From positions 2,480,001-2,544,000 of the forward strand of contig NZ_CP043641.1 of assembly GCF_014217625.1 (NCBI RefSeq): a stretch of DNA of 64,000 bases, given 5' to 3'. Every line of letters starts with the position of its first letter. Within the stretch, counting starts at the first letter, position 1. The DNA is from Leifsonia shinshuensis (GTDB taxonomy: Bacteria; Actinomycetota; Actinomycetes; Actinomycetales; Microbacteriaceae). A model generated the notes under the pieces. That model saw nothing but the letters and a program-made list of their open reading frames with translations. It did not search any database and was not told where the DNA came from. A program made the position numbers and the translations under genes. This document shows, one piece after another, positions 42,132-49,724 of the stretch.

Positions 42132-43484
42132 TCAGCCCTGCTTCCGCGTGGCCTGGAAGGCGTCGTAGTCCTTCTGACCGGCCGCAGCGAGCTGGTCCGG
42201 CGTGACCTGGCCGGCGTACAGCTGCTGGAGCTGTCCGCCGATTGTGTCGATCATCGACGGGGTCGACCAGTCGAAGTAGGGCACGTAGCCGTTGCCCTTG
42301 TCGAGCGTCTGCTGGGCCGAGATCTCCGTGGCCAGCTCCGCGTTGCCACTCGGGGTGCTGAGGCCCGAGTGCAGCAGCGGGAGGAAGCCGTGGCCGACCG
42401 CCTGCTGGGCCGCGGTCTTGGACGCCATGAAGTCGAGGAAGGCCGCTGCGGCGTCCGGGTGCTTCGACTTGGCCGAGATGGACAGGTTGGCCGCGGTCGA
42501 GCCGGTGCCGACCACCTTGCCGCCCTGCACCTGCGGGAGCTGCACGTAGCCCATGGTCTGCTTCTGCGCGTCCGAGAAGCCGAGCGAGCCGGTGTACTCG
42601 AAGCGGAAGGCCGCCTTGCCGTCCATGAACTGGGCCTGCGCGTCGGCGTACTGGACGCCGGGGTAGTTCGGGGTGAACCAGCCCGAGTCCGCCCACTTCT
42701 TGACGTCCTTGGCCGCGTCCACGATGCCGGTCGAGGTGATCGGGACGTTGCCGGCGGAGTAGACGAAGTCGCCGATGTTCTTCGAGGTCGCGTAGAGGTC
42801 CTGCGTCGCGAAGAGGATCGACGTGGCAGAGCCCTTGTCCTGCGAGCCGTAGGCGATCGGGGTGATGCCGGCGGCCTTGACCGCTGCGGCGTCCTTCTCG
42901 AAGTCGGCCAGCGTCTTGGGCACGGGCAGGCCGAGCTTGTCGAGGATCTCCTTGTTGTAGTACAGGCCGATCAGCGAGGAGCGCGCCGCCGGGGTGGCGT
43001 AGAGCGAGCCGGTGCCCATCTGCTTGCCGTCGGGGGTGAACTCGAGCTGGCGGGCGATGGTGTCCGGGATCTCCTTCTTCCAGCCGTAGAGGTCGGAGTA
43101 GGCGTCCAGGTTGAGGATGCGGCCGCCCTTGGCGAGCGTGCCCATCGACTGCCAGCCGTTGTTGACGAGCGCGATGTCGGGACCGTTCGGGTCGGCGAGG
43201 CGGAGGTTGAGGGTGTTCATCACCTGGCCCCAGTCCTGCGTGGTGCGCTTGATGGTGATGTTCGGGTGCTGCTTCTCGAAGTCCTTGACGACCGAGTCCA
43301 TCCACTTGCCCTCTTCGCCCTGCCAGAAGTCGAGGATCTTGAGGGTGACGGGCTTGCCGGAAACGTCCTTCGAGACCGCGTGCGAGGAGCCCGCGGCGCT
43401 GGAGCCTCCGGGTGCGCACGCTGTCAGGCCGAGGGCCAGTCCAGCGGTGAGCGCGAGCGCTCCGGCGAGGTGCCTCTTTTTCAT
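42132..43484 (-). CDS. Sugar-binding lipoprotein of the ABC importer (family 1)
   Basis: A 450-residue extracellular solute-binding lipoprotein. The signal peptide (KKRHLAGALALTAGLALGLT) ends in the lipobox LTAC with the lipid-carrying Cys at residue 23. The mature protein opens VTLKILDFWQGEEGKWMDSV, typical of family 1 sugar-binding proteins. It captures the imported oligosaccharide outside the membrane and hands it to the two permeases. AAAGGAG precedes the ATG. Its promoter region faces the GntR repressor gene, which suggests substrate-induced control. Confidence 0.9.
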   Translation of the reverse strand: MKKRHLAGALALTAGLALGLTACAPGGSSAAGSSHAVSKDVSGKPVTLKILDFWQGEEGKWMDSVVKDFEKQHPNITIKRTTQDWGQVMNTLNLRLADPNGPDIALVNNGWQSMGTLAKGGRILNLDAYSDLYGWKKEIPDTIARQLEFTPDGKQMGTGSLYATPAARSSLIGLYYNKEILDKLGLPVPKTLADFEKDAAAVKAAGITPIAYGSQDKGSATSILFATQDLYATSKNIGDFVYSAGNVPITSTGIVDAAKDVKKWADSGWFTPNYPGVQYADAQAQFMDGKAAFRFEYTGSLGFSDAQKQTMGYVQLPQVQGGKVVGTGSTAANLSISAKSKHPDAAAAFLDFMASKTAAQQAVGHGFLPLLHSGLSTPSGNAELATEISAQQTLDKGNGYVPYFDWSTPSMIDTIGGQLQQLYAGQVTPDQLAAAGQKDYDAFQATRKQG

Positions 43485-43571
43485 GCGAGTCTCCTTTAAC
43501 TCGTCAGCAGGGGTGGCGCCGGTGTCCGGCGCGGGTGGCGCCGACGTCCGGCGGAACCAACCGTAACCATA

Positions 43572-43638
43572 ACCAAACCAGATAGTCCATTCGAGAACGA
43601 ATTAACAGCCATCGGTCGAACTGGTATGGTCACTTCCT
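43572..43638 (+). promoter_or_regulatory. GntR promoter with paired operator half-sites
   Basis: On the plus strand TTAACA (43602-43607), a 17-nt spacer and TATGGT (43625-43630) make a good promoter. GTG at 43639 lies 8 nt behind the -10 box, so the gntR message should be leaderless. CTGGTATGGT (43621-43630) covers the -10 box, and its inverse, ACCAAACCAG (43572-43581), lies toward the binding-protein gene. These near-identical sites on both sides fit one repressor acting on both divergent promoters. Confidence 0.6.
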
Positions 43639-44358
43639 GTGAAGACTCCGACGATCGCAGAGCGCGTCATCCGCGACCTGAACACGTCCCTCAACCACGG
43701 CGTCTACCCGCCGGGCACCCGCCTCCCCGGCGAACGGCAGCTCGCCGAGAGCCTCCATGTCAGCCGGAGCACCATCCGCACGGCCCTGGAGGACCTGGAG
43801 CGCCAGGGCCGCATCGCGCGCTCGGCGCAGCGCGGCTGGTTCGTCCCGAGCCCCACGGTCGGCGAGCCGCCGAGCACGCTGCAGAGCTTCAGCGAGATGG
43901 CGCGGCTGCGCGGCCACACGCCGACGGCGCAGGTGCTGGAGAAGAGCGTCCGGTCGGCCACCATCGACGAGGCGGAACGGCTCGGCATCGTCGCCGGCGC
44001 CGACGTGCTCGTGCTGGTGCGCCTGCGCGGGATGAACTCCACCCCCATCTGCGTGGACACCAACGTCATCCCGTTGTCCGTCGCTGGGCCGCTCGTGGAG
44101 GCCGACCTCACCGACGCGTCGCTGTACGAGTCGCTGCAGACGCTCTGCTCGGTCGACATCTACCGCAGCGCGTACAGCGTCCAGGCCGACGCGGCGAGCA
44201 CGGACCTCGCCGGGCTGCTGCACATCACCGCGGGGAGCCCCGTGCTGATCGGGCGCGAGATCGCCTACGACCGCGCGGGCGGTCCGGTGCTGCTGGGGCT
44301 GAACACCTACCGCGGGGACGCGTACCGGTTCGAGGCGGACCTGTACCGGGCGGGATAG
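43639..44358 (+). CDS. GntR/HutC-family repressor with UTRA domain
   Basis: A 239-residue regulator. The winged helix covers 1-70 with LNHGVYPPGTRLPGERQLAE and LHVSRSTIRTALEDLERQG; the remaining 165 residues form a UTRA effector domain (TLQSFSEMARLRGHTPTAQV at the start, FEADLYRAG at the end). UTRA repressors bind sugar phosphates such as glucosamine-6-phosphate. It is divergent from the seven-gene sugar operon and probably represses both that operon and itself. GTG at 43639 is supported by the promoter layout; there is no Shine-Dalgarno. Confidence 0.88.
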   Translation: MKTPTIAERVIRDLNTSLNHGVYPPGTRLPGERQLAESLHVSRSTIRTALEDLERQGRIARSAQRGWFVPSPTVGEPPSTLQSFSEMARLRGHTPTAQVLEKSVRSATIDEAERLGIVAGADVLVLVRLRGMNSTPICVDTNVIPLSVAGPLVEADLTDASLYESLQTLCSVDIYRSAYSVQADAASTDLAGLLHITAGSPVLIGREIAYDRAGGPVLLGLNTYRGDAYRFEADLYRAG

Positions 44359-44410
44359 GCCCGGGTCACCCTGGGCCGCACGGCCGCTGGGCCGGCGGCC
44401 TCGCGGCGGG

Positions 44411-45355
44411 CTACGCCCCGGACCCCACCGGGTCCGCGCCGTACTCCGCGCGGTAGTGGCGCACGAAGACGGCCTCCGATGAGAAGCCCCACTGCTCGGC
44501 GACCGCGCGAACCGTGACCGGAGTGCTGGAGAGCTGGTCGTGGGCGCCGTTGAGGCGCGATCGCCGCAGGTAGGCGGTGGGGCCAAGACCGTCCGAGTGG
44601 GAGCGGAAGGCGAGCACGAGCTCGCCGGTCGAGGCGCCGGCGGCGAGGGCGGCGTCCTCGATGGTGATCGGGGTGCCCGCGTGGTCGCGGAGGAACTGCG
44701 CGCCGACGCGGAACACCCGCGCCCGGCGCTCGGCGGACACGCGCAGTTCGCGCCGGTCCCCCACCAGCCGGAAGGTCTCCAGCGCCGCCAGCGCGAGCTG
44801 TCGGTAGGTGGTCGCGCGCATCGAGTCGTTGGAGAGGGCGCCCGACCGCCACTCCCGCCTGGCGACCTCCAGGGCCGCCAGCCAGTAGGCGGACCGTCGC
44901 GCGTTGACCGGCAGCGGGCCGTCGAAGCGGAGCTCCAGGTCGTCCTGCGCGTAGAGCAGTCGGGCGGTGCGGGTCAGCGCAGGCACACGGAACGCGACGG
45001 CGCGGCCCTGGGTGTCGGACATCCGGTGCACGGACTGCTCCCCCGGCTGGAAGATCACCGGGTCGGCTGCGAAGCTTCCCGTCTCATCCCCGACCTCCCA
45101 GCCGCTGCCCGGCGTGCCGGTCGAGATGAGGAGCACGTCGGGGTCGACCACGCAGCGCAACTCGCCGAGCATCGCAGCGTCCGCGAGGAGGAAGCGATCG
45201 TCGCCGACCACGTGCTCGGCGAAGCCGGAGAAGCGGCGGCCGAGATCGACCCGGCCGTAGTGGCCGGCCAGGTGGGCCTGCGTCTCGTCGCGGTCGCGCG
45301 AGCGGAACCGGCGCTCGAAGAATGTCGCTGACAGATGGCTGTTCGGGGATCCCAT
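44411..45355 (-). CDS. AraC-family transcriptional regulator
   Basis: A 314-residue regulator. The N-terminal two thirds form a sensor domain resembling AraC-binding-like modules (SFAADPVIFQPGEQSVHRM). The C-terminal 100 residues hold the double helix-turn-helix: ITIEDAALAAGASTGELVLA, GLGPTAYLRRSRLNGAHDQL, then VRAVAEQWGFSSEAVFVRHY. ATG at 45355 has a clear AGGAGG 9 nt before it. No obvious target operon is adjacent; the divergent GntR pair and the sugar operon are candidates. Confidence 0.85.
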   Translation of the reverse strand: MGSPNSHLSATFFERRFRSRDRDETQAHLAGHYGRVDLGRRFSGFAEHVVGDDRFLLADAAMLGELRCVVDPDVLLISTGTPGSGWEVGDETGSFAADPVIFQPGEQSVHRMSDTQGRAVAFRVPALTRTARLLYAQDDLELRFDGPLPVNARRSAYWLAALEVARREWRSGALSNDSMRATTYRQLALAALETFRLVGDRRELRVSAERRARVFRVGAQFLRDHAGTPITIEDAALAAGASTGELVLAFRSHSDGLGPTAYLRRSRLNGAHDQLSSTPVTVRAVAEQWGFSSEAVFVRHYRAEYGADPVGSGA

Positions 45356-45408
45356 CGGTGGGAACCTCCTCCATCCGGCCGCGGCCGGGTGCTCACGAAG
45401 AGTTTTTG

Positions 45409-45541
45409 AGGGGTCCTGCGTACCCGACACGCAGGACCCCTCGACGGGCGCCCGACACCCGAATCTTCGGGAGCCCGTCGGGCGGAGGGGCCACTGGGGG
45501 CGGACCCTCCCTGGGGGGAAACTGTCAGAAGGTGCCTTCTG
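45409..45541. other. Structured divergent intergenic region: three inverted repeats
   Basis: The 301-bp gap 45356-45656 has no gene but several strong inverted repeats. GAGGGGTCCTGCGT (45409-45422) pairs with ACGCAGGACCCCTC (45430-45443). GACGGGC (45443-45449) pairs with GCCCGTC (45473-45479), enclosing the small hairpin CCCGAATCTTCGGG (45459-45472). CAGAAGGTGCCTTCTG (45526-45541) is a near-palindrome. No T-tract follows the first stem on either strand, so a simple terminator is doubtful; leader RNA structure, a small RNA or regulator sites are possible. Confidence 0.55.
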
Positions 45542-45656
45542 CTGTGAGTATACGTCGAGATTGGAACTTTAATCCACGCTCCAGTTCCACCAAGCGATTC
45601 CGGCTCGCTACGATCGAACCAGAGCGGCGCGCGTGCGCGCGAGAGAAGGTGTGGAG

Positions 45657-46334
45657 ATGCCCGTCCCGGGGGTGTCGGAGGTCCGGCAGACGCGTGTGCT
45701 GGCGCGCGACCGCGCCTACGGGTCGCTGCGGACAGCGATCCTCGACGGCACGATCCGCCCGGGCGAGCACCTGGACGACGCCGAGCTGCAGGCCTGGCTC
45801 GGGATGTCGAAGACGCCGATCCGGCAGGCGCTGCACGCGCTGACGATCGAAGGTTTCGTGGAGACGGCCGCCCAGTCGTACACCCGCGTGGTCGAGCCGC
45901 GGGTGGAGGACGCCGTGCTGCACCTGCAGACCATCGGAGTGTTCGTCCTCGGCGTCCTCGACCTCACCCTCGACGGGCTGAGCGCCGCCGACCGGGACGC
46001 CCTGGTCGCGGACGTCGACCGGCTGATCGCCGCGCTGGAGGCCGCCGATCTGGAGGCGTCGCTGGCAGGCTCCCAGGTGTACTACGGGCGCCTGATGGCG
46101 CTGTGCCCGAACCGCGTGCTGCTCCGGCTGGCGGAGCGGACGCTCGCCGCCCGCGCCTTCTACGTCGGCGTGGCCTACCGCGCGCTCGGGATCGACTGGC
46201 CGGAGGCGGCACAGGCGTATGCGGCGCTGCGCTCGGCGCTCGCGGCGGCGGACTCCCGGGCTGTGACGGCGGCGGAGCGGGAGATCTTCCGCATCGACGC
46301 CCTGCGGCTCGCACGCGAGGAGGGACACGCCTGA
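45657..46334 (+). CDS. GntR-family regulator, first of a tandem pair
   Basis: A 225-residue GntR regulator. The winged helix (about 15-85) reads LRTAILDGTIRPGEHLDDAE with GMSKTPIRQALHALTIEGFV as recognition region; the rest is an all-helical FCD-like effector domain with VLHLQTIGVFVLGVLD. Metal-binding His residues typical of many FCD domains are not obvious, so the ligand mode may differ. ATG at 45657 is preceded by a purine-rich GAGAAGGTGTGGAG. Its TGA overlaps the ATG of a paralogous regulator (TGATG), so the two are made together. Confidence 0.83.
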   Translation: MPVPGVSEVRQTRVLARDRAYGSLRTAILDGTIRPGEHLDDAELQAWLGMSKTPIRQALHALTIEGFVETAAQSYTRVVEPRVEDAVLHLQTIGVFVLGVLDLTLDGLSAADRDALVADVDRLIAALEAADLEASLAGSQVYYGRLMALCPNRVLLRLAERTLAARAFYVGVAYRALGIDWPEAAQAYAALRSALAAADSRAVTAAEREIFRIDALRLAREEGHA

Positions 46335-47002
46335 TGCCGGTCCCCCGCTCCCCCGAGAAGCCGGTCAGCCCGCGCGAACTCGTCCGCGAGCGCGTCTACG
46401 CGCAGCTCAAGGAGGCCATCCTCTCCGGCGTGCTGCTGCCGGGTGAGCGCCTGGACGAGGCCGAATTGCGCGGCTGGCTCGGCGTCTCCGGAACGCCGAT
46501 CCGGCAGGCGCTCCACACGCTCAGCCTGGAGGGGCTGGTCGAGACGGCGCCGCAGTCCCACTCCGCCGTCATCGCGCCGCGCCCCGAGGAGGCCCGCGAC
46601 ACCCTCCAGACCATCGGCGTCCTCGTGACAGGCGCGACCATCCTCACCCTGCCGCAGCTCACCGGCGCGGACCGGACGCGCCTGGCCGCTTTGGCGCTGG
46701 ACGTCAAGACGCAGCACGAGCGGGGCGACATCCCCGCGATCACGACGGCCGCGGAGACCTACTTCGGGTCGATCGTGCAGGCCTGCCCGAACCCGGTCTA
46801 CATCGACGTCGTCGCCCAGGTGGGACCGTCGCTGAGCTACCACGTCACCGTCACCCACCGGGCACTCGACGCGGACCTTGCGGGGCTGGGGCGCGACTAT
46901 GCGGAACTGTCGGCGGCGCTGCTGGACGAGGATGACGCGCGGGTCATCGACGTCACGAAGCGGATCTTCCTGATCGGGAGCGTTCCGCCTTCCGCGGCCT
47001 AG
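46334..47002 (+). CDS. GntR-family regulator, second of a tandem pair
   Basis: A 222-residue paralogue of the preceding regulator. Its DNA-binding part has LKEAILSGVLLPGERLDEAE and GVSGTPIRQALHTLSLEGLV, and the effector part shares the landmark TLQTIGVLVTGATIL at the same position as LHLQTIGVFVLGVLD in its neighbour. The pair arose by tandem duplication and overlap by TGATG, which keeps expression balanced; a heterodimer is possible. The SDR gene follows 9 bp downstream and is likely in the same transcript. Confidence 0.83.
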   Translation: MPVPRSPEKPVSPRELVRERVYAQLKEAILSGVLLPGERLDEAELRGWLGVSGTPIRQALHTLSLEGLVETAPQSHSAVIAPRPEEARDTLQTIGVLVTGATILTLPQLTGADRTRLAALALDVKTQHERGDIPAITTAAETYFGSIVQACPNPVYIDVVAQVGPSLSYHVTVTHRALDADLAGLGRDYAELSAALLDEDDARVIDVTKRIFLIGSVPPSAA

Positions 47003-47011
47003 GCTCGGGGC

Positions 47012-47698
47012 ATGGCTGAGAACTCCCGTCCCACCGCCCTGGTCACCGGAGCGTCGCGCGGCATCGGCCGGGCGATCGCCGTCGAGCTGGGCAGCACCCA
47101 CCACATCCTGGTCGGCGGCCGGGATGCCGCCGGCGTCGCAGCCGTGGTGGCGGAGCTGCCGTCGGCCGAGCCGTTCGTCGCCGACCTGACCGGCGACGCT
47201 CTTCCCGGCATCCCGGAGCGGCTCGACGTCCTCGTGCTGTCGGCCGGCGTGGAGGACGGCGGGACCATCGCCGAAACGGACGACGCGACCTGGCGGCACG
47301 TCTTCGAGGTCAACGTGTTCGCCGTCGCGGCCCTGCTGCGGGCGACCCTCCCGGCGCTGAGGGCGGCGAGCGGGCTCGTCGTCGCCATCAACAGCGGGTC
47401 CGGGCTGAGCAGCGGGGCGGGCGGCGGCGTCTACTCCGGCTCGAAATTCGCGCTCCGTGCGCTCACCGACGCGCTGCGGGAGGAGGAGCGGCCGAACGGC
47501 GTCCGCGTCACGAGCATCCACCCCGGCCGGGTCGACACCGACATGCAGCGTGCGCTCGTCGCCCGCGAGGGGCACGAGTACGACGCGGCCTACACGATCA
47601 CGCCGGAGATGGTCGCGGCGACCGTGCGCGTGGCGGTGGACCTGCCGAGCACGGGGATGGTGGAGGCGCTGACGGTGCGGCCGGTGCGGCGGCGGTGA
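47012..47698 (+). CDS. SDR-family oxidoreductase
   Basis: A 228-residue short-chain dehydrogenase. TGASRGIGRA is at 13-22, LSAGVEDGG stands in for the NAG motif near 77, INSGSG carries the catalytic Ser and VYSGSKFAL the Tyr/Lys pair near 142-150. The short length and basic end (RPVRRR) fit small NADP-linked members. The substrate is unknown. It starts 9 bp after the second GntR gene and may be controlled by that pair. Confidence 0.85.
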   Translation: MAENSRPTALVTGASRGIGRAIAVELGSTHHILVGGRDAAGVAAVVAELPSAEPFVADLTGDALPGIPERLDVLVLSAGVEDGGTIAETDDATWRHVFEVNVFAVAALLRATLPALRAASGLVVAINSGSGLSSGAGGGVYSGSKFALRALTDALREEERPNGVRVTSIHPGRVDTDMQRALVAREGHEYDAAYTITPEMVAATVRVAVDLPSTGMVEALTVRPVRRR

Positions 47699-47768
47699 AC
47701 CGCGGAGCCCGTACTCATCCCGAACCCCGGCTTTACGATCCCCGAACATTCCCCAGCGAGGCTTGAGT

Positions 47769-47790
47769 CAGCCGGAAAAACCCCCGGCTG
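47769..47790 (+). promoter_or_regulatory. Hairpin in the leader of the secreted coiled-coil gene
   Basis: CAGCCGG (47769-47775) pairs with CCGGCTG (47784-47790) 21 bp before the ATG at 47812, with an A-rich loop. It may be the terminator of the SDR transcript or part of a leader structure of the wall-protein gene. I considered a riboswitch but cannot match a known consensus. Confidence 0.35.
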
Positions 47791-47811
47791 CTTACCTCTG
47801 ACGGGAGAACC

Positions 47812-48549
47812 ATGTCCAGACGATCCATCGGCATCATCACGGCGGCGACCGCGGGAATCGCGTGCGCAGCCCTCATCGGCGGCCCGGCTTTCGCCGACAC
47901 CCCGACGCCGACCCCGTCGCCCTCCGCCTCGCACGCCCCCAAGACGCTCGCGCAGATCCAGGCCGCCGGCGCCAAGGCGACCTCCGACCGCGAGACCAAG
48001 CTCACAGCGGCCATCGCCAAGGTCAACGCGGACAAGTACCTCACCTCCGGCGACAAGTCCACGATCCTCGCACGGCTGAACAACGACCTCGCCGGCATGA
48101 AGTCCTCGGCCTCCGCGATCGCCGCCGACACCACGACCACACAGGCCGCCGCGGACCTCAAGAAGGTCTACGACTCCTACCGCGTCTACGCCGTCGCCCT
48201 CCCCCAGGCCCGCGACGCCTCCGCCGCCGACCGCCTCACCGGCACCACGATCCCCAAGCTGACCAAGGAGCAGTCCACGCTCGCCGACCTGCTCTCCGGC
48301 GCGGACAAGGCGAAGTCGACCTCCGCGCTGCAGTCCGACCTCAGCGACCTGACCGCCCAGCTCGCGACCGCGTCCCACGACGCGAGCCGAGTCTCGGCCG
48401 CGGCGCTGGCCGTGACCCCGAGCTCGTACGACTCGAACCACTCCGCGCTGTCGTCGGCGAAGTCGTCACTCGCGTCGGCGCGCACCGCGGTGAAGAAGGC
48501 GGAGTCGGACGCCAAGTCGGTTCGGGAGGCGATCAAGACGAAGAAGTAG
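47812..48549 (+). CDS. Secreted coiled-coil protein of unknown function
   Basis: A 245-residue exported protein. The signal peptide covers 1-29 (RRSIGIITAATAGIACAALI ending near AFADT). A Thr/Pro-rich linker (TPTPTPSPSASHA) follows, then about 190 residues of Ala/Ser/Lys-rich helix with heptad-like spacing (TKLTAAIAKVNADKYL, STLADLLSGADKAKS, AVKKAESDAKSVREAI). No enzyme motif is seen. It is probably a cell-envelope or surface protein. GGGAG precedes the ATG. Its end overlaps the convergent acetyltransferase by 17 bp. Confidence 0.75.
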   Translation: MSRRSIGIITAATAGIACAALIGGPAFADTPTPTPSPSASHAPKTLAQIQAAGAKATSDRETKLTAAIAKVNADKYLTSGDKSTILARLNNDLAGMKSSASAIAADTTTTQAAADLKKVYDSYRVYAVALPQARDASAADRLTGTTIPKLTKEQSTLADLLSGADKAKSTSALQSDLSDLTAQLATASHDASRVSAAALAVTPSSYDSNHSALSSAKSSLASARTAVKKAESDAKSVREAIKTKK

Positions 48550-49096
48550 GCGGAGCGCCCTCCCACTCGGCCGCCAGCAGCGACCAGACCTGCTTGTCGT
48601 GGAACACCCCACCGACCGGCCAGGCCTCCCGGAGCACGCCCTCCATCGTCATCCCGAGGCGGCGGGCGACGGCCGAGCTGCGGTCGTTGTCGTTGCGGCA
48701 GCGCCACTCCGCGCGGTGCATGCCGCGCTCCTCGAAGGCGTAGGCGAGCAGTTCGCGTACCGCGCTCGTGATGTGGCCGTGGCCCTCGGCGTCCGGCTCC
48801 AGCCAGCAGCCCACCTCGAAGCCGCCCGTCGCCGGGACGAACTCCACGAACATCACGCCGCCGACCAGCGTGCCGTCGGCCCAGATGCCGTAGATTCCCG
48901 CCCCCTCCCTGGCCGCCCGGTCGGCGTACCGGCCGAGCGTGGCGCGGGCGCCCGCGACGTCCTCGGTGACGAACGACGGTCCCACCCACGGACGGATGTG
49001 CTCCCTGGCACGGTCGAGGTGCGCGGCGAACTCCTCCGCCATCCAGGGCTCGAGGGGGCGCAACCGGGCGCCGGAGGCGAGGGTCTTCGAGAACAT
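48533..49096 (-). CDS. GNAT acetyltransferase (RimJ/RimL-like)
   Basis: A 187-residue acetyltransferase. The acetyl-CoA loop region reads GCWLEPDAEGHGHITSAVRE near 93-112 and the C-terminal RCRNDNDRSSAVARRLGMTM is the RimJ/L-type end, which acetylates N-termini or small amines. ATG at 49096 is chosen because TAGCGT lies 7 nt upstream (leaderless); a GTG three codons earlier is the alternative. It is followed upstream, on the same strand, by a second GNAT gene with a 31-bp gap, so the two may be co-transcribed. Confidence 0.83.
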   Translation of the reverse strand: MFSKTLASGARLRPLEPWMAEEFAAHLDRAREHIRPWVGPSFVTEDVAGARATLGRYADRAAREGAGIYGIWADGTLVGGVMFVEFVPATGGFEVGCWLEPDAEGHGHITSAVRELLAYAFEERGMHRAEWRCRNDNDRSSAVARRLGMTMEGVLREAWPVGGVFHDKQVWSLLAAEWEGAPPTSSS

Positions 49097-49127
49097 GAGG
49101 GACACGCTACAGGGGCGGCGGGACCGA

Positions 49128-49661
49128 TCAGCCCGGCGTGCCCGGCATGCGCAGCGTCCGCAGGTCGAACGCCCACGCGTTGACCGTGATCGGGACGCCT
49201 TTGGGGTACTCCGACTCCTCGGCCCCCGTGTTCACGAATCCCACGGAGCGGGCGAGCGCGTTCGACGCCGTGTTGTCCACGCGCGGGAAGGCGAACATCG
49301 TGTCGCGCTCGCCCCGAGCCGCCGCGTGGTCGAGCAGGAGCCGGATGGCGTGCCGTGCGTAGCCCCGGCGCTGGAACGGCACGAACACGAACCATCCGCA
49401 CTCGTACACGGCGCGTCCGTGATGGTCGATCTGCCAGTAGGCGGCCGCCCCGACCGGCTCCTCCGCCGCGTCCGACCAGACGGTGAACGGCGAGATGGTC
49501 CCGTCGGCCTGCCCGCGGAGGAAGCGCTCGTGCCGGCGGCGCACGACCTCCTCGCCCTGCGGGCCGCCCAGGAAGGTCGTCATGTCGGCGGCGTCGTTCC
49601 TCAGTTCGACGGCCAGGTCGGCCTCGGTCCACGGTCGCAGTCGCACTCGGTCAACGCCCAC
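49128..49661 (-). CDS. GNAT acetyltransferase
   Basis: A 177-residue acetyltransferase. The CoA-binding core is GWFVFVPFQRRGYARHAIRL (about 89-108) with Q/RxxGxA inside it, and DNTASNALARSVGFVNTG near 130-147 is the final conserved helix. The N-terminal region (RLRPWTEADLAVELRNDA) is typical of the RimI-type fold. The substrate, an amine on a metabolite, drug or protein, is unknown. It differs in sequence from its neighbour at 48533, so the pair is not a recent duplication. Confidence 0.85.
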   Translation of the reverse strand: MGVDRVRLRPWTEADLAVELRNDAADMTTFLGGPQGEEVVRRRHERFLRGQADGTISPFTVWSDAAEEPVGAAAYWQIDHHGRAVYECGWFVFVPFQRRGYARHAIRLLLDHAAARGERDTMFAFPRVDNTASNALARSVGFVNTGAEESEYPKGVPITVNAWAFDLRTLRMPGTPG

Positions 49662-49724
49662 GCCGCGACACTACACGCGGCGAACGGAAGGCGCGCACGG
49701 CGGGACGGCCGAGCGAGCCCCGCC

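Noticed and set aside
45409..45443. Ordinary intrinsic terminator
   Set aside because: It lies between divergent genes, and the only T-run (TTTTT) is before the stem on the plus strand, giving A's after it on the minus strand.
47699..47811. Riboswitch in the leader of the secreted coiled-coil gene
   Set aside because: Only one 7-bp hairpin is clear and no known consensus could be matched with confidence within 113 bp.
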